Assembly: GCA_944328665.1 (NCBI GenBank)
Contig: CALVHS010000037.1
Coordinates: 1 to 62,623 of the forward strand
Length of the DNA stretch: 62,623 bases
Reading direction: 5' to 3'
Source: an uncultured Clostridia bacterium
Lineage (GTDB): Bacteria > Bacillota > Clostridia > Christensenellales > Borkfalkiaceae
Each line of letters starts with the position of its first letter. Position 1 is the first letter of the stretch. The notes below the pieces were generated by a model. That model was not told where the DNA came from. It made no database searches and saw only the letters and a program-made list of their open reading frames with translations. Shown one piece after another: positions 9,205 to 17,611 of the stretch. A program made the position numbers and the translations under genes.

Positions 9205-10671
9205 CTATGCGTCTTCCTTGGAAGATCTTTCGGAGCCGAGGCTGAGCCGGTAAAGTTTGACGGAATTGTCGATCGTCTTTTCCTTGGCGGAAGCTCCGTA
9301 TTTATCCACGTCGACGATGTTTTTCGGGCCGTGATTGAGGCAGAGCGCGCCGTTGAGGCAGCCGCCGTCGCACGCCATGCCCTCGAAAAAGTTCTCCGCG
9401 GCGCGGTTGAATTTGAGTTTGGTGAGCGCGGCACGGCATTCGTCGATGCCGTTCATCGCGATCGGCTTGATCCCCTCGATGCCGTACTCCGCCGCCACAT
9501 CCGTGATGCCCTGCGCGATGCCGCCGCTCTTGGCGAAGATCCTGCCGTAGAAAGAGGCGTTGTCCAAAGACGTCTCTTCCAAAGAACCGACATCGATGTG
9601 GCGGGCGTCCAAAAACGCCTGCAATTCCTCGAAGGAGAGGACGCTGTCGATGGCGCCCTGCGTCTTGGGCAGCTTGTATTCGTGCTTTTTGCTCGCGCAG
9701 GGGCCGATAAAGATGACTTTGCCCGACGGGTCGGTGCGCTTGATGAGCATCGCCGCCTCCACCATGGGGGATACGGAATGGGAGATATATTTGGCGAGCT
9801 CGGGAAAGTTCTTTTCCACGAACATGACGAAAGACGGGCAGCAAGAGGTGGTCAGTATCCCCTTTTCCTTCCACTCCTCCGCCTCGTGGTAAAGGGTGAT
9901 ATCCGCGCCGAGCGCCGCCTCGACCACCTGATGGAAGCCGAGTTTGCGAATGCCCGTCACGACCTGTTCGATCTTGGCATATTTGAACTGGCTGACGATA
10001 GAGGGGGCGATGACCGCGTAGACGTGGTACTTTTTGCCCTCTTCCGATCCTTTGAGGATGTCGATGCTCTCCATGATCATGGATTTGTCCACGATGGCGC
10101 CGAAAGGACATTGATAGACGCAGGCGCCGCAGGAGATACACTTGCCGTTGTCGATGACCGCTTTTTTGTCCTCGCCCACCGTGATCGCCTTGACCTTGCA
10201 AGAAGAGACGCACGGGCGCTTTTGATGGATGATCGCACCGTACGGGCACGCCTGCGTGCACTTGCCGCATTCGATGCACTTGGACTTATCCACGACCGCC
10301 TTATGGTCGATGATCTGGATGGCGTCGCGCGGGCAGACTTCCTTACAGCGGTGCACGATGCAGCCGCGGCAGGCAGGCGTCACGAAGATGCCGCCGATCG
10401 GGCATTCATCGCAGGCGATGTCGATGACTTCGACCACGTTGGGATTGTTTTTATCCCCGCCCAGCGCAAGTTTGATGCGCTCCTGCACGATCGCGCGCTC
10501 TTTGAAGATGCAGCAGCGCATGGTCGCCTTCGGCCCCGGAGAGATCTCCTTGGGGATATCGATATAAATATTGTCGTAGCAGTGCTCATACTCGTTGCGG
10601 ATGATCGCCTTCAGGACGTCGTACTTGAGTTTTTGCACCGCCGTATCGAAGATGCGTTTGTTTTCAGCCAT
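9205..10671 (-). CDS. Ferredoxin-rich [FeFe] hydrogenase homologue (group B type)
   Basis: This 488-residue cytoplasmic protein has several N-terminal [4Fe-4S] motifs (Cys clusters at 87-113, 132-142, 154-158 and 178-188) and a C-terminal H-cluster domain. The three H-cluster signatures are TSCCPSF (275-281), GPCASKK (323-329) and MACDGGC (432-438), so all cysteine ligands are present. The expected role is H2 production or oxidation with ferredoxin. Architecture and motifs point to the poorly characterised group B (monomeric) enzymes rather than bifurcating HydABC. It is the last gene of the operon, 81 bases after the phosphatase gene. The assignment to group B is inference from motifs. Confidence 0.88.
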   Translation of the reverse strand: MAENKRIFDTAVQKLKYDVLKAIIRNEYEHCYDNIYIDIPKEISPGPKATMRCCIFKERAIVQERIKLALGGDKNNPNVVEVIDIACDECPIGGIFVTPACRGCIVHRCKEVCPRDAIQIIDHKAVVDKSKCIECGKCTQACPYGAIIHQKRPCVSSCKVKAITVGEDKKAVIDNGKCISCGACVYQCPFGAIVDKSMIMESIDILKGSEEGKKYHVYAVIAPSIVSQFKYAKIEQVVTGIRKLGFHQVVEAALGADITLYHEAEEWKEKGILTTSCCPSFVMFVEKNFPELAKYISHSVSPMVEAAMLIKRTDPSGKVIFIGPCASKKHEYKLPKTQGAIDSVLSFEELQAFLDARHIDVGSLEETSLDNASFYGRIFAKSGGIAQGITDVAAEYGIEGIKPIAMNGIDECRAALTKLKFNRAAENFFEGMACDGGCLNGALCLNHGPKNIVDVDKYGASAKEKTIDNSVKLYRLSLGSERSSKEDA

Positions 10672-10752
10672 AGTATCCTCTCTTTCCTGTCGTTGATTTT
10701 CTTATCGCGTTTGCGCAGCGGCTCTTTTCCGCGCCGCGGCGCGTCCCCCTTC

Positions 10753-11913
10753 TCAGTCGTAATCGATGACGACCTCTTTCCCCATTTTTTTGAGATTGGA
10801 GGCGAGGCTTTCGACAAGTTTCAACTTCATCGTGATGTCGATGGGCAGCCCCTGATGCGCCGCGTTGATGCTCTGCCCGACGAAGAAATGTACGCTCGTC
10901 GCGTCCTCGAAAAGCATCTGCGCCAACAAAGAAGCGCCGTCCTTTTTCGTAAACGTTTTGGGCGTCAGATCGTGTACGTCCACGTATTTTTCAGACAATT
11001 CGAGGAGTTTGCGCATGGTCAGCACCCCCTCCGTCGTGAGGTCGATGCCGTCGATGAATCCGATGGGCGGCACGTCCTTATCGGGAAAATCGAAAGAAGC
11101 CCGCACGCTCGTTTTTAAATGGCGGGCGACGATCTGCGAGCTCGTGCCGCCGCAGACGACCTTTTTGCCCTCCCCCGACAGAAAGCGGGAAATGTAAAAA
11201 TCGTCCTTGGACTTATCGACGGGCGGGCCGATCATGAGATCGACGTTGAGAGAATCGCGCACCTTGACGGCGGCGACGGTCGTATCGTCCCCCGGCGTGC
11301 CGAGATACAAGTCGTTGCAGACGCCCGCCAACAGACAGGCGACGGCGCGCGCGCTCATCGTCGGTTTGACGTTGTTGTCTAAAAACTCCATGACTTCGGG
11401 GCGCTGCCAGCCGAGGTTGAGCGTCATACCGATGCCCGCATGGATGACCCCGTCGCTCATGACGACGATCACATCGCCCGCGCGCAGATCGAGGGGCGAC
11501 TTGTAGACCGTCTTGCCGAAAATGTCCATCGCTTCCCGCGGGAAATCGCCGCATTTGCCGCCGCGGATGAGGATCGCCTGCGGATTGTCGAATTCAAAGA
11601 GATAGCCTTTCCCCTCTTTGTTCATGTGGATGACGGAAAAGGTGGAATAGGCGACCCCGCGCACTTTGCACACGGGAAGAGACTGGATGATCGTCTGCAC
11701 GCACTCTTCGATGTCGATCTCGTTGGAGACCATCGTGCAGAGGATCTTGGAGGTGAGGGTGGAAAGGATGTTTGCCTTCACCCCGCTGCCCAACCCGTCC
11801 GCCAAAACGAGGGTGGTGTAATCGCCGGAAACGGTGCTTTCCACGCGGTCGCCGCACAGTTCTTCGTTCTTTTTATTGAGGGACGTGTAGCCGCTTTCCA
11901 GACAGAGCGCCAT
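10753..11913 (-). CDS. SpoIIE-family (PP2C-type) serine phosphatase
   Basis: This 386-residue protein has PP2C/SpoIIE metal-binding motifs: LADGLGSGVKA (37-47), VVMSDGV and GDDTTVAAVKV. The C-terminal third, about 150 residues, is not part of the phosphatase core and is probably a family-specific extension. It overlaps the preceding sensory hydrogenase gene by one base (TAATG). The context suggests that the phosphatase carries a signal from the H2-sensing hydrogenase to a phosphorylated target, as proposed for sensory hydrogenase operons. No partner kinase or anti-sigma factor is in the window. Confidence 0.87.
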   Translation of the reverse strand: MALCLESGYTSLNKKNEELCGDRVESTVSGDYTTLVLADGLGSGVKANILSTLTSKILCTMVSNEIDIEECVQTIIQSLPVCKVRGVAYSTFSVIHMNKEGKGYLFEFDNPQAILIRGGKCGDFPREAMDIFGKTVYKSPLDLRAGDVIVVMSDGVIHAGIGMTLNLGWQRPEVMEFLDNNVKPTMSARAVACLLAGVCNDLYLGTPGDDTTVAAVKVRDSLNVDLMIGPPVDKSKDDFYISRFLSGEGKKVVCGGTSSQIVARHLKTSVRASFDFPDKDVPPIGFIDGIDLTTEGVLTMRKLLELSEKYVDVHDLTPKTFTKKDGASLLAQMLFEDATSVHFFVGQSINAAHQGLPIDITMKLKLVESLASNLKKMGKEVVIDYD

Positions 11914-13616
11914 TATTTATTCGCCTCCCCGTCCTGCAGCGTTTTTTTGAGTTTGAGGAGAGCGACCTTCGTTTCCGCCGTCGTCTCGCCCAAGAGGGAG
12001 GCGATCTCCTGCGCGACGCGCATCTGCTTTTTGATGACCTCGTCCGTGGTGGCGAGCGTTTCGAGTTTGACCTTGTCGAGCTGCTCTTCGCTCTTCGTCT
12101 CCTGGGTGATGTCCTTCATCACGGCATAGGTGCCCTTGTTGTCTTTAAGGACGATGATGGTCAGTTCGATAAAGCAGCCCGTCTTTTCGAGAAATACCTT
12201 TTTGTTGTAAAGATTCTTTTTATCGTTCTGTGCGAGCACGAATTCGGTAGGGTTGAAGTAATGGAAGATCCCCTGCCCCTTGACGTCGCGCTCCTTGATG
12301 CCCAAAAGCTCCTTTGCCTTGCCGTTGATCTCCAGAATGTTAAGATCGTTGTCCAACAGCACGATGCCGTTGGGGCTGGTCTGGATGATCTCGTAAGACA
12401 TGCTCTCCGCGCGGGCGCGCATATACGGCACGCACATATCGATATTGGCATAACCGTTGGCGACCGCCCACGCCTTTTCGTAGCATGTGTTATAGCCGCA
12501 GGCGCCGCAGTTGAGCATATCCTCCGGCTTGGTCTTGCCCGTCTTGGCGAGGATCTCGGCGATCTGCCTGTCTGTCGGGATAAAATCTTCCGTGCGCTTC
12601 CGCTCGTAGACGCAGGTAAAATCGATGTCTTTGACCCCTTCATAGGGAACGGACGCCTTTTCGGCGATATCCTTGCCGACATACCTGCGGATATCCGCGT
12701 TCGCCTTGAGAGCGCCCGCCTTCAGCCCGAGCGAACACGGCCCGTTGACGCAGGCGGAGTCACAGCAGTTCATTTCGATAAACATGCCGGAAAGGCTTTC
12801 GATGTTTTCCAGCACTTCCTTGCATTTTTCCGCGCCGTCCACCGCGACGAATTCATAGCCGTCGACGTAGTTTTCGAAAGATTTGATGATGCCGCGGCTG
12901 ATGGGGTAATATTTGGCGCGGTTGACGCTCCCCCCCTCCTTGAAGGGAAGGCGGGCGATCTCGGACAGGACGATCCCCTTGTCCGCAAACATCGCCGCAA
13001 GATCCTCAAAGGTGAGCACGCCGTCCACGATGCCGCTCTCGTGCGCCTCCTTCTTTTTGGCGATGCAGGGGCCGATAAAGACGACCTTCGCGTCCGGATA
13101 CCGTTTGCGGAGCATCTTGGCATGCGCGATCATGGGCGTGTCTACGGGCGCAAGATAGGCGAGCGCCTTGGGATAATACAGCTCGATGAGGGAATTGACG
13201 GCGGGGCAGCAGGAGGTGATAAAATTTTTGAAGGTGTGCCCCTCGAGCAGCTTTTTATACTGCGCCGTCACTTCGCGCGCGCCGACGCTCGTTTCCTCCG
13301 CGTCGGCAAAGCCCAGCCTGCCGAGGGCGAGCTTCATCACGTTGAAGTCTTGCAGGTCAAAGCTGGAAACGAAGGACGGAGCGACGGAAGCGATCACTTT
13401 TCCGCCCGCGATCAGCTTTTCCACTTCCTGCCGCTCGGTATGCACGCTCTTGGCGTTCTGCGGACAGACTTTGGTGCAGTGCCCGCAGAGGATGCAGCGG
13501 CTTTCGATGATCTTGGCGTGGTGGTCGACCACACGGATCGCCTTGACGGGACATTCGCGCAAACACTTATAGCAATCTTTACAGCGGGCGTCTTTGAAGT
13601 CGAGATAACTGATCAT
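11913..13616 (-). CDS. Sensory [FeFe] hydrogenase with PAS domain (group C type)
   Basis: This 567-residue protein has two N-terminal [4Fe-4S] motifs (Cys12-22 and Cys41-51) and an H-cluster domain with TSCCP (134-138), GPCIAKK (182-188) and MNCCDSAC (282-289). A four-cysteine Fe-S domain (NCGACGYNTC followed by a distant Cys, about 367-395) comes next, then a PAS domain (about 405-510) and a C-terminal helix suited to coiled-coil signalling. This is the HydS-like architecture thought to sense H2 or redox state rather than turn over H2 quickly. No kinase domain is present, so output presumably passes to the coupled phosphatase. Confidence 0.9.
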   Translation of the reverse strand: MISYLDFKDARCKDCYKCLRECPVKAIRVVDHHAKIIESRCILCGHCTKVCPQNAKSVHTERQEVEKLIAGGKVIASVAPSFVSSFDLQDFNVMKLALGRLGFADAEETSVGAREVTAQYKKLLEGHTFKNFITSCCPAVNSLIELYYPKALAYLAPVDTPMIAHAKMLRKRYPDAKVVFIGPCIAKKKEAHESGIVDGVLTFEDLAAMFADKGIVLSEIARLPFKEGGSVNRAKYYPISRGIIKSFENYVDGYEFVAVDGAEKCKEVLENIESLSGMFIEMNCCDSACVNGPCSLGLKAGALKANADIRRYVGKDIAEKASVPYEGVKDIDFTCVYERKRTEDFIPTDRQIAEILAKTGKTKPEDMLNCGACGYNTCYEKAWAVANGYANIDMCVPYMRARAESMSYEIIQTSPNGIVLLDNDLNILEINGKAKELLGIKERDVKGQGIFHYFNPTEFVLAQNDKKNLYNKKVFLEKTGCFIELTIIVLKDNKGTYAVMKDITQETKSEEQLDKVKLETLATTDEVIKKQMRVAQEIASLLGETTAETKVALLKLKKTLQDGEANK

Positions 13617-13631
13617 GAAAACGCCCTCCCC

Positions 13632-13880
13632 TTACCTGCCGACGCGCGGATAGATCTCGGACAAAAACAGCTCTTCACAGTTGTCCTTGTTGGCGTTATG
13701 GATGAGCACTTCGTCCGCCAGCACGCTGACGCCGTTCTGACAGTTCCCCATGCAAAAACTCGCCTGCAGATCCACCTTGTCCTCTACCCCGTATTTTTTG
13801 ACGAGGCGCTTCATCTCTTCGATGACGTCATACGAACCGCGCAGATGGCAGGAACTTCCGACACACACTTTGACGACCAT
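13632..13880 (-). CDS. Thioredoxin-like [2Fe-2S] ferredoxin
   Basis: This 82-residue protein matches the C-terminal [2Fe-2S] domain of NuoE/HydC. It has Cys6 and Cys11 (VCVGSSC) and, later, FCMGNCQNG with two more Cys, the four-cysteine pattern of the family. It is the first gene of the sensory hydrogenase operon, 15 bases before it, and probably moves electrons to or from the hydrogenase domains. The ATG at 13880 follows AGAGG. Confidence 0.88.
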   Translation of the reverse strand: MVVKVCVGSSCHLRGSYDVIEEMKRLVKKYGVEDKVDLQASFCMGNCQNGVSVLADEVLIHNANKDNCEELFLSEIYPRVGR

Positions 13881-13996
13881 AACAATAACCTCTCGATGAA
13901 TTTTATCCGGATGCGTTTATCGACCGCGAAGATGCGGGCGTCCCGCGGCGAAGACCTCTTTTATGCCCGCAATCGATATATTTTTATCGATTTTTT

Positions 13997-14033
13997 CGAT
14001 TTATATTATAATATAAATCGCCCGCCCCGTCAA
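13997..14033 (-). promoter_or_regulatory. Strong promoter of the hydrogenase operon inside a 24-bp palindrome
   Basis: Minus strand TTGACG (14033-14028), a 17-bp spacer and perfect TATAAT (14010-14005). Bases 13997-14020 are a perfect 24-bp palindrome with arms CGATTTATATTA and TAATATAAATCG, centred near the -10 box. Further ATCGAT-like repeats lie just downstream (13975-13997). The palindrome is a likely operator; the regulator is unknown. Confidence 0.8.
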
Positions 14034-14076
14034 TAGTTTTTATAAAATTGACGGGAAGATTTTCGCCGCAAAGCGG

Positions 14077-14108
14077 GCGGGGAGGCCGGCTTATGCCGTC
14101 CTCCCCGC
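14077..14108 (-). terminator. Hairpin after the P-type ATPase gene, possible terminator
   Basis: A GCGGGGAGG arm pairs with CCTCCCCGC across a small loop with internal GGC/GCC pairing, 9 bases after the stop. No clear U tract follows on the minus strand, so termination is uncertain. Confidence 0.4.
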
Positions 14109-14116
14109 AGACACGT

Positions 14117-16801
14117 TCAGTTTTTCCGCGCCTTTCCCTTGCCGCCCGCCCTGCGGATCAGTTTGACCGCCTCGTCCAACAGGACGACGCTGAAGGCGAG
14201 CGCGACGATCTTGACCCAGTCAAGGATGCCCAGCGGCACAGTATCAAAGACGGGCCCCGCAAACTGCGTGATGACGATCTGCAAGAGGAACGCCGCCGCA
14301 AAGGCAACGAGCATGAGCCTGTTTTTAAAGAAGTTCGGAAAGACGCTCTTGTCCCCCAATTCGCGGCAGTTGAAAGCATTAAAAAGCTGGAACAGCACGA
14401 ACAGCGTAAAGATGACGGTGTCCGAAACCGCTTCCGCGTTTTCACCGTCCGTGGAGATACCGAGGAAGTTCCATTGCTTCTGCGCCAGGCAGACGAGACA
14501 CATGAACACGCCGTTCACGGCGATCCTGACCATCATTTCCGCGGAGACGATGCTCTCCCCGCGCGCGGTGGGCTTGCGCTTCATCAGATCGTCGCGGATA
14601 GGTTCCAAACCCAGCGTGAGCGCGGGCGGGCCGTCCATGATGATATTGATCCACAACAGATCGAGCGCGTTGAAAGGATTTTCAAACTCCGTGAACAGCC
14701 CGATGACGGTGCAGAGGAAGATGATCGCCACCGACGCGACGTTGACGGTGAGCTGGAATTGGATGAACCGCTTGAAATTTTCGTAGATGCCCCTGCCCCA
14801 CTTGACCGTGGTGACGATGGTAGAGAAGGAATCGTTCAAAAGGACGATGTCCGCCGCCTCTTTGGACACTTCCGTGCCCGAAATGCCCATCGCGATGCCC
14901 ACGTCCGCGTTTTTCAGTGCGGGAGCGTCGTTGATGCCGTCCCCCGTGACGGCGACCACGTTGCCCTTGGCGCGCAGCTCTTTGACCACGCGCATCTTCA
15001 ATAACGGCGTGCTGCGGGCGATGACGCGCACGGAAGGCAGCACTTTGGAAAATTCCTCGTCCGAAAGCCCCTCGAGGTAAGATGCCTCTACGGCAACGTG
15101 ATCCGCGTCCAGGATCCCCAGTTCGTCGGCGATGGCGGAGGCGGTGACGATGTTGTCGCCCGTAAGCATCTTCAGGTCGATGCCCGCGTCTTTGCAGGCG
15201 TGCACCGCGTCGTAGACCTCGGCGCGCAGCGGGTCGGTGATGCCGACGAACCCGTCGAACGTCATGCCGCTTTCCGCCTCTTCACGGCTTGCGGGCTTAG
15301 CGGAAGTTTGCTTGTGCGCGAAAGCGAGCACGCGGCGGGCACGCTTTTGCAGCCCCATGATCTCCCCTTCCAGCTTTTCGCGCTCCCGGGCGGACATATC
15401 GCAGAGGGAAAAAATCTTTTCCGGGCTGCCCTTGGTGTAGACGGTAAAGCCCCCGTCCGCGCGCACGCACGTCGTCATGTTTTTCGTATCGGAAGAGAAG
15501 GGATAGACGGCGGCGATCTCCGCCTTTTCCCTCTTCTGCCTGTAATCCGCCCCGCACTTGGCTGCGGAGACGAGCAGCGCCCCCTCCGTCGGATTGCCGA
15601 TAAAGCGCACGGCGCCGCTTTCTTCAAACAGGTCTGCCGTGCTGTTGAGGCAGTAATTTTCCAGCATGGGGCGGTCGCAGAAACTTTCGAGCGCCCGGTA
15701 TGCGCCGTCCGCGTACACTTCCATGACGGTCATGCGGTTTTCCGTAAGGGTGCCCGTCTTGTCCGAACAGATGACGTTGATGCAGCCGATCGTCTCGCAG
15801 GCGATCATCTTTTTGACGAGGGCGTTTTGCTTTGCCATCCTGGCGATGTTGATGGAAAGCGAGATGGCGACGATGGTGGGCAGCCCTTCCGGTACCGCCG
15901 CGACCATCAGCACGATGCTCTCGATAAAGGCGCTGCTGATATTTTCAAACGTGATCTCTCCGTGCAGCCCCGCGAGAATGCTGACAAACTGGATGACAAA
16001 GATGAGCGCCGCGCACACCGCCCCGACGAGGGTGATGACCTTGCCCAGCCTTCCCATCTTTTCCTGCAGGGGCGTCTGCCCCTCGCCGCCGCTCTGGATC
16101 TCGCGCGCGATGAGCCCGAATTCCGTCTGATCCCCCACGCCCGTGACGATCATCCTGCCCGTGCCGCCCGTAATGAAGCAGCCGGAAAAGACCATGTTCT
16201 TCCGCTCGGCGACGGGCGTCCCTTCGGGAAGGATCGCGGAGGCGTCCTTTTCCACGGGCACGCTTTCCCCCGTCAGGGAAGATTCGTCGCTGGCGAGCGA
16301 GACGCTTTCCAGCAGCCTGCCGTCGGCGACCGCCTTGTTGCCCGTCTCCAGATATACGATATCCCCCACGACAAGTTCGCTCTGCGGTATGTATTGGACG
16401 ATACCGTCGCGCACGACCTTGATCTCGATGCCCTCTTTGATCTTGTTCAACTCTTCGAACGCCTTAGCGCTGCGCCCTTCCATGACGACGGTGAGCACCA
16501 CGGAAACGGCGATGGCGACGAGGATGCCGACGCACTCGATAAAGTCCCCGTCGCCCGTGCGCACTTCTTTGACGACGTTCACCGCGATGGTGATGATCCA
16601 AGCAAAGAAGAGAAGGATGAGCATCGGCTCGGTCGCCGCCTCCCAGATGCGGCGGAACAGGGACTTCTTTTTCCGCTCGGAAAAGGCGTTCCTGCCGTAT
16701 TTTTCCGCGTTTTCCTGCACCTGCCCCGCAGCCAGCCCCGCATGGGCGTCGGAAGAGAGGGCGCGCACCGCCTCTTCCGCGCTCTTGTCATAAAACTGCA
16801 A
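14117..16801 (-). CDS. P-type cation ATPase (P2 type, Ca2+/Mn2+)
   Basis: This 894-residue membrane pump has the P-type motifs SLTGES, the phosphorylation loop CSDKTGTLT, and TGDGINDAPAL. Helix M4 has AAVPEGLPT and M6 has NIIMDGPPALTLGLEP, the P2 (SERCA-like) cation-site pattern; the C-terminal cation ATPase domain is present. The riboswitch upstream points to Mn2+ export, and Ca2+ is the alternative. The start is a TTG at 16801, eight bases after GGAGG; the frame extends upstream into the riboswitch and that part is not protein-like. The cytoplasmic N-terminus begins MQFYDKSAEEA. Confidence 0.93.
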   Translation of the reverse strand: MQFYDKSAEEAVRALSSDAHAGLAAGQVQENAEKYGRNAFSERKKKSLFRRIWEAATEPMLILLFFAWIITIAVNVVKEVRTGDGDFIECVGILVAIAVSVVLTVVMEGRSAKAFEELNKIKEGIEIKVVRDGIVQYIPQSELVVGDIVYLETGNKAVADGRLLESVSLASDESSLTGESVPVEKDASAILPEGTPVAERKNMVFSGCFITGGTGRMIVTGVGDQTEFGLIAREIQSGGEGQTPLQEKMGRLGKVITLVGAVCAALIFVIQFVSILAGLHGEITFENISSAFIESIVLMVAAVPEGLPTIVAISLSINIARMAKQNALVKKMIACETIGCINVICSDKTGTLTENRMTVMEVYADGAYRALESFCDRPMLENYCLNSTADLFEESGAVRFIGNPTEGALLVSAAKCGADYRQKREKAEIAAVYPFSSDTKNMTTCVRADGGFTVYTKGSPEKIFSLCDMSAREREKLEGEIMGLQKRARRVLAFAHKQTSAKPASREEAESGMTFDGFVGITDPLRAEVYDAVHACKDAGIDLKMLTGDNIVTASAIADELGILDADHVAVEASYLEGLSDEEFSKVLPSVRVIARSTPLLKMRVVKELRAKGNVVAVTGDGINDAPALKNADVGIAMGISGTEVSKEAADIVLLNDSFSTIVTTVKWGRGIYENFKRFIQFQLTVNVASVAIIFLCTVIGLFTEFENPFNALDLLWINIIMDGPPALTLGLEPIRDDLMKRKPTARGESIVSAEMMVRIAVNGVFMCLVCLAQKQWNFLGISTDGENAEAVSDTVIFTLFVLFQLFNAFNCRELGDKSVFPNFFKNRLMLVAFAAAFLLQIVITQFAGPVFDTVPLGILDWVKIVALAFSVVLLDEAVKLIRRAGGKGKARKN

Positions 16802-16822
16802 AACGACCACCTCCGTTTGCGC

Positions 16823-16853
16823 AAAATAAAAGCCGCGGGCAAACGCCGCGGCC
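16823..16853 (-). terminator. Riboswitch-controlled intrinsic terminator
   Basis: GCCGCGG (16852-16846) pairs with CCGCGGC (16838-16832) over a 7-base loop and is followed by TTTTATTTT. It lies between the aptamer and the RBS of the P-type ATPase, the position of an expression platform. Confidence 0.8.
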
Positions 16854-16867
16854 GAAATTCGCCGTAA

Positions 16868-17004
16868 CCATGAGGACAGACTTCGACCATATAAGCGCCA
16901 TGATGCCGCCATATATGAGTCTCGCAATTTCAGACAAGCCTATATCCTCGCGGATATGAGCTGAAGACTTGCCCCGCACTGCTGCGCCTGCTACTCCCTC
17001 ACGG
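16868..17004 (-). ncRNA. yybP-ykoY (Mn2+) riboswitch aptamer
   Basis: On the minus strand an 8-bp P1 helix forms between CCGTGAGG (17004-16997) and CCTCATGG (16875-16868). Directly after the 5' strand comes GGGAGTAGC, the family's L1 signature (usually GGGGAGUAG). Between them lie two or more helices, including CATATCC-GCGA-GGATATA. The family binds Mn2+ and usually switches transcription on. One of the best-studied members precedes the Lactococcus P-type ATPase gene yoaB, matching the gene here. Identification is by eye, without a covariance model. Confidence 0.8.
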
Positions 17005-17030
17005 AATTTATTTTGCTGTTTTCATCTAAG

Positions 17031-17059
17031 ATTATACCCGCCGCCGCGCCCCTTGTCAA
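17031..17059 (-). promoter_or_regulatory. Promoter of the riboswitch-P-type ATPase transcript
   Basis: Consensus TTGACA (17059-17054), a 17-bp GC-rich spacer and consensus TATAAT (17036-17031). The predicted start lies just before the riboswitch aptamer. Confidence 0.85.
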
Positions 17060-17089
17060 GCGAACGGAGCCCCTTTCCTCCGTCAAAAG

Positions 17090-17611
17090 TCAACTTTTTT
17101 CCACGAGAAAGCCGAGCGCGCGCAGTTTTCCCTCGATCTCGTCGAGCACTTTTTCGCTTTCGGCGCTGACCGTGTGGAAATGGATCCCGCTCGTCACGTT
17201 TTTCAGGAGAGCGGAACCGCCCCCTTCGATCCTCTGTAAAAAGGCGTGCGCCTGCGAACGGCTGCCGATGTCCATCCGCGCGGAAAGCGTCCCGTACACG
17301 GTATGCCGCACGGACACGTCCTCGACGCGGCCGCCCTCGTCCGCGATGCAAAAAAGTTCGCGCTCGGTATCCGCGTCCGAATGCCGCACCTGAAAGACGC
17401 GCGTGCACCGCTTTTCCCCTTCCGACACATAGCCGCGATTGGTGGAGAGGATGTTTGCCCCCTCCGCCCGCAGCAGGGCGACGTCTTGCACGATGACCTG
17501 ACGGGAAACCCCCAATCTCTCCGCCAGCGCGCTCGCCGTGACCGGCTGCGCCCCCACGGCCGCCGCGATCTGCTTGCGGCGCTCCTCCCCGTTCATAGGC
17601 GCTTTCGTCAT
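17090..17611 (-). CDS. niaR: NiaR, niacin-responsive repressor of NAD biosynthesis
   Basis: This 173-residue protein has an N-terminal winged helix (HTH_11; VTASALAERLGVSRQVIVQDVALLR, about 23-47) and a C-terminal 3H domain with conserved histidines (VRHTVYG and GIHFHTV), the known nicotinic-acid and metal-binding module. It is the last gene of nadA-nadB-nadC-niaR and overlaps nadC by ATGA. It probably represses the operon when niacin is plentiful, acting at the palindrome in the nadA promoter. Confidence 0.93.
   Translation of the reverse strand: MTKAPMNGEERRKQIAAAVGAQPVTASALAERLGVSRQVIVQDVALLRAEGANILSTNRGYVSEGEKRCTRVFQVRHSDADTERELFCIADEGGRVEDVSVRHTVYGTLSARMDIGSRSQAHAFLQRIEGGGSALLKNVTSGIHFHTVSAESEKVLDEIEGKLRALGFLVEKS

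Noticed and set aside
9331..11118. A 595-codon plus-strand frame across the hydrogenase and phosphatase genes
   Set aside because: Antisense shadow of genes with intact catalytic motifs; composition is non-protein-like. The same holds for long plus-strand frames at 12261-14036, 15098-16867, 25664-28279 and 31405-33966.
13997..14020. The palindrome as a Rex binding site
   Set aside because: It lacks the TTGTTAA/TTAACAA half-sites of the Rex family.
16802..16927. Longer N-terminus for the P-type ATPase
   Set aside because: The extra codons fall in the riboswitch terminator and aptamer, and GGAGG is placed for the TTG at 16801.
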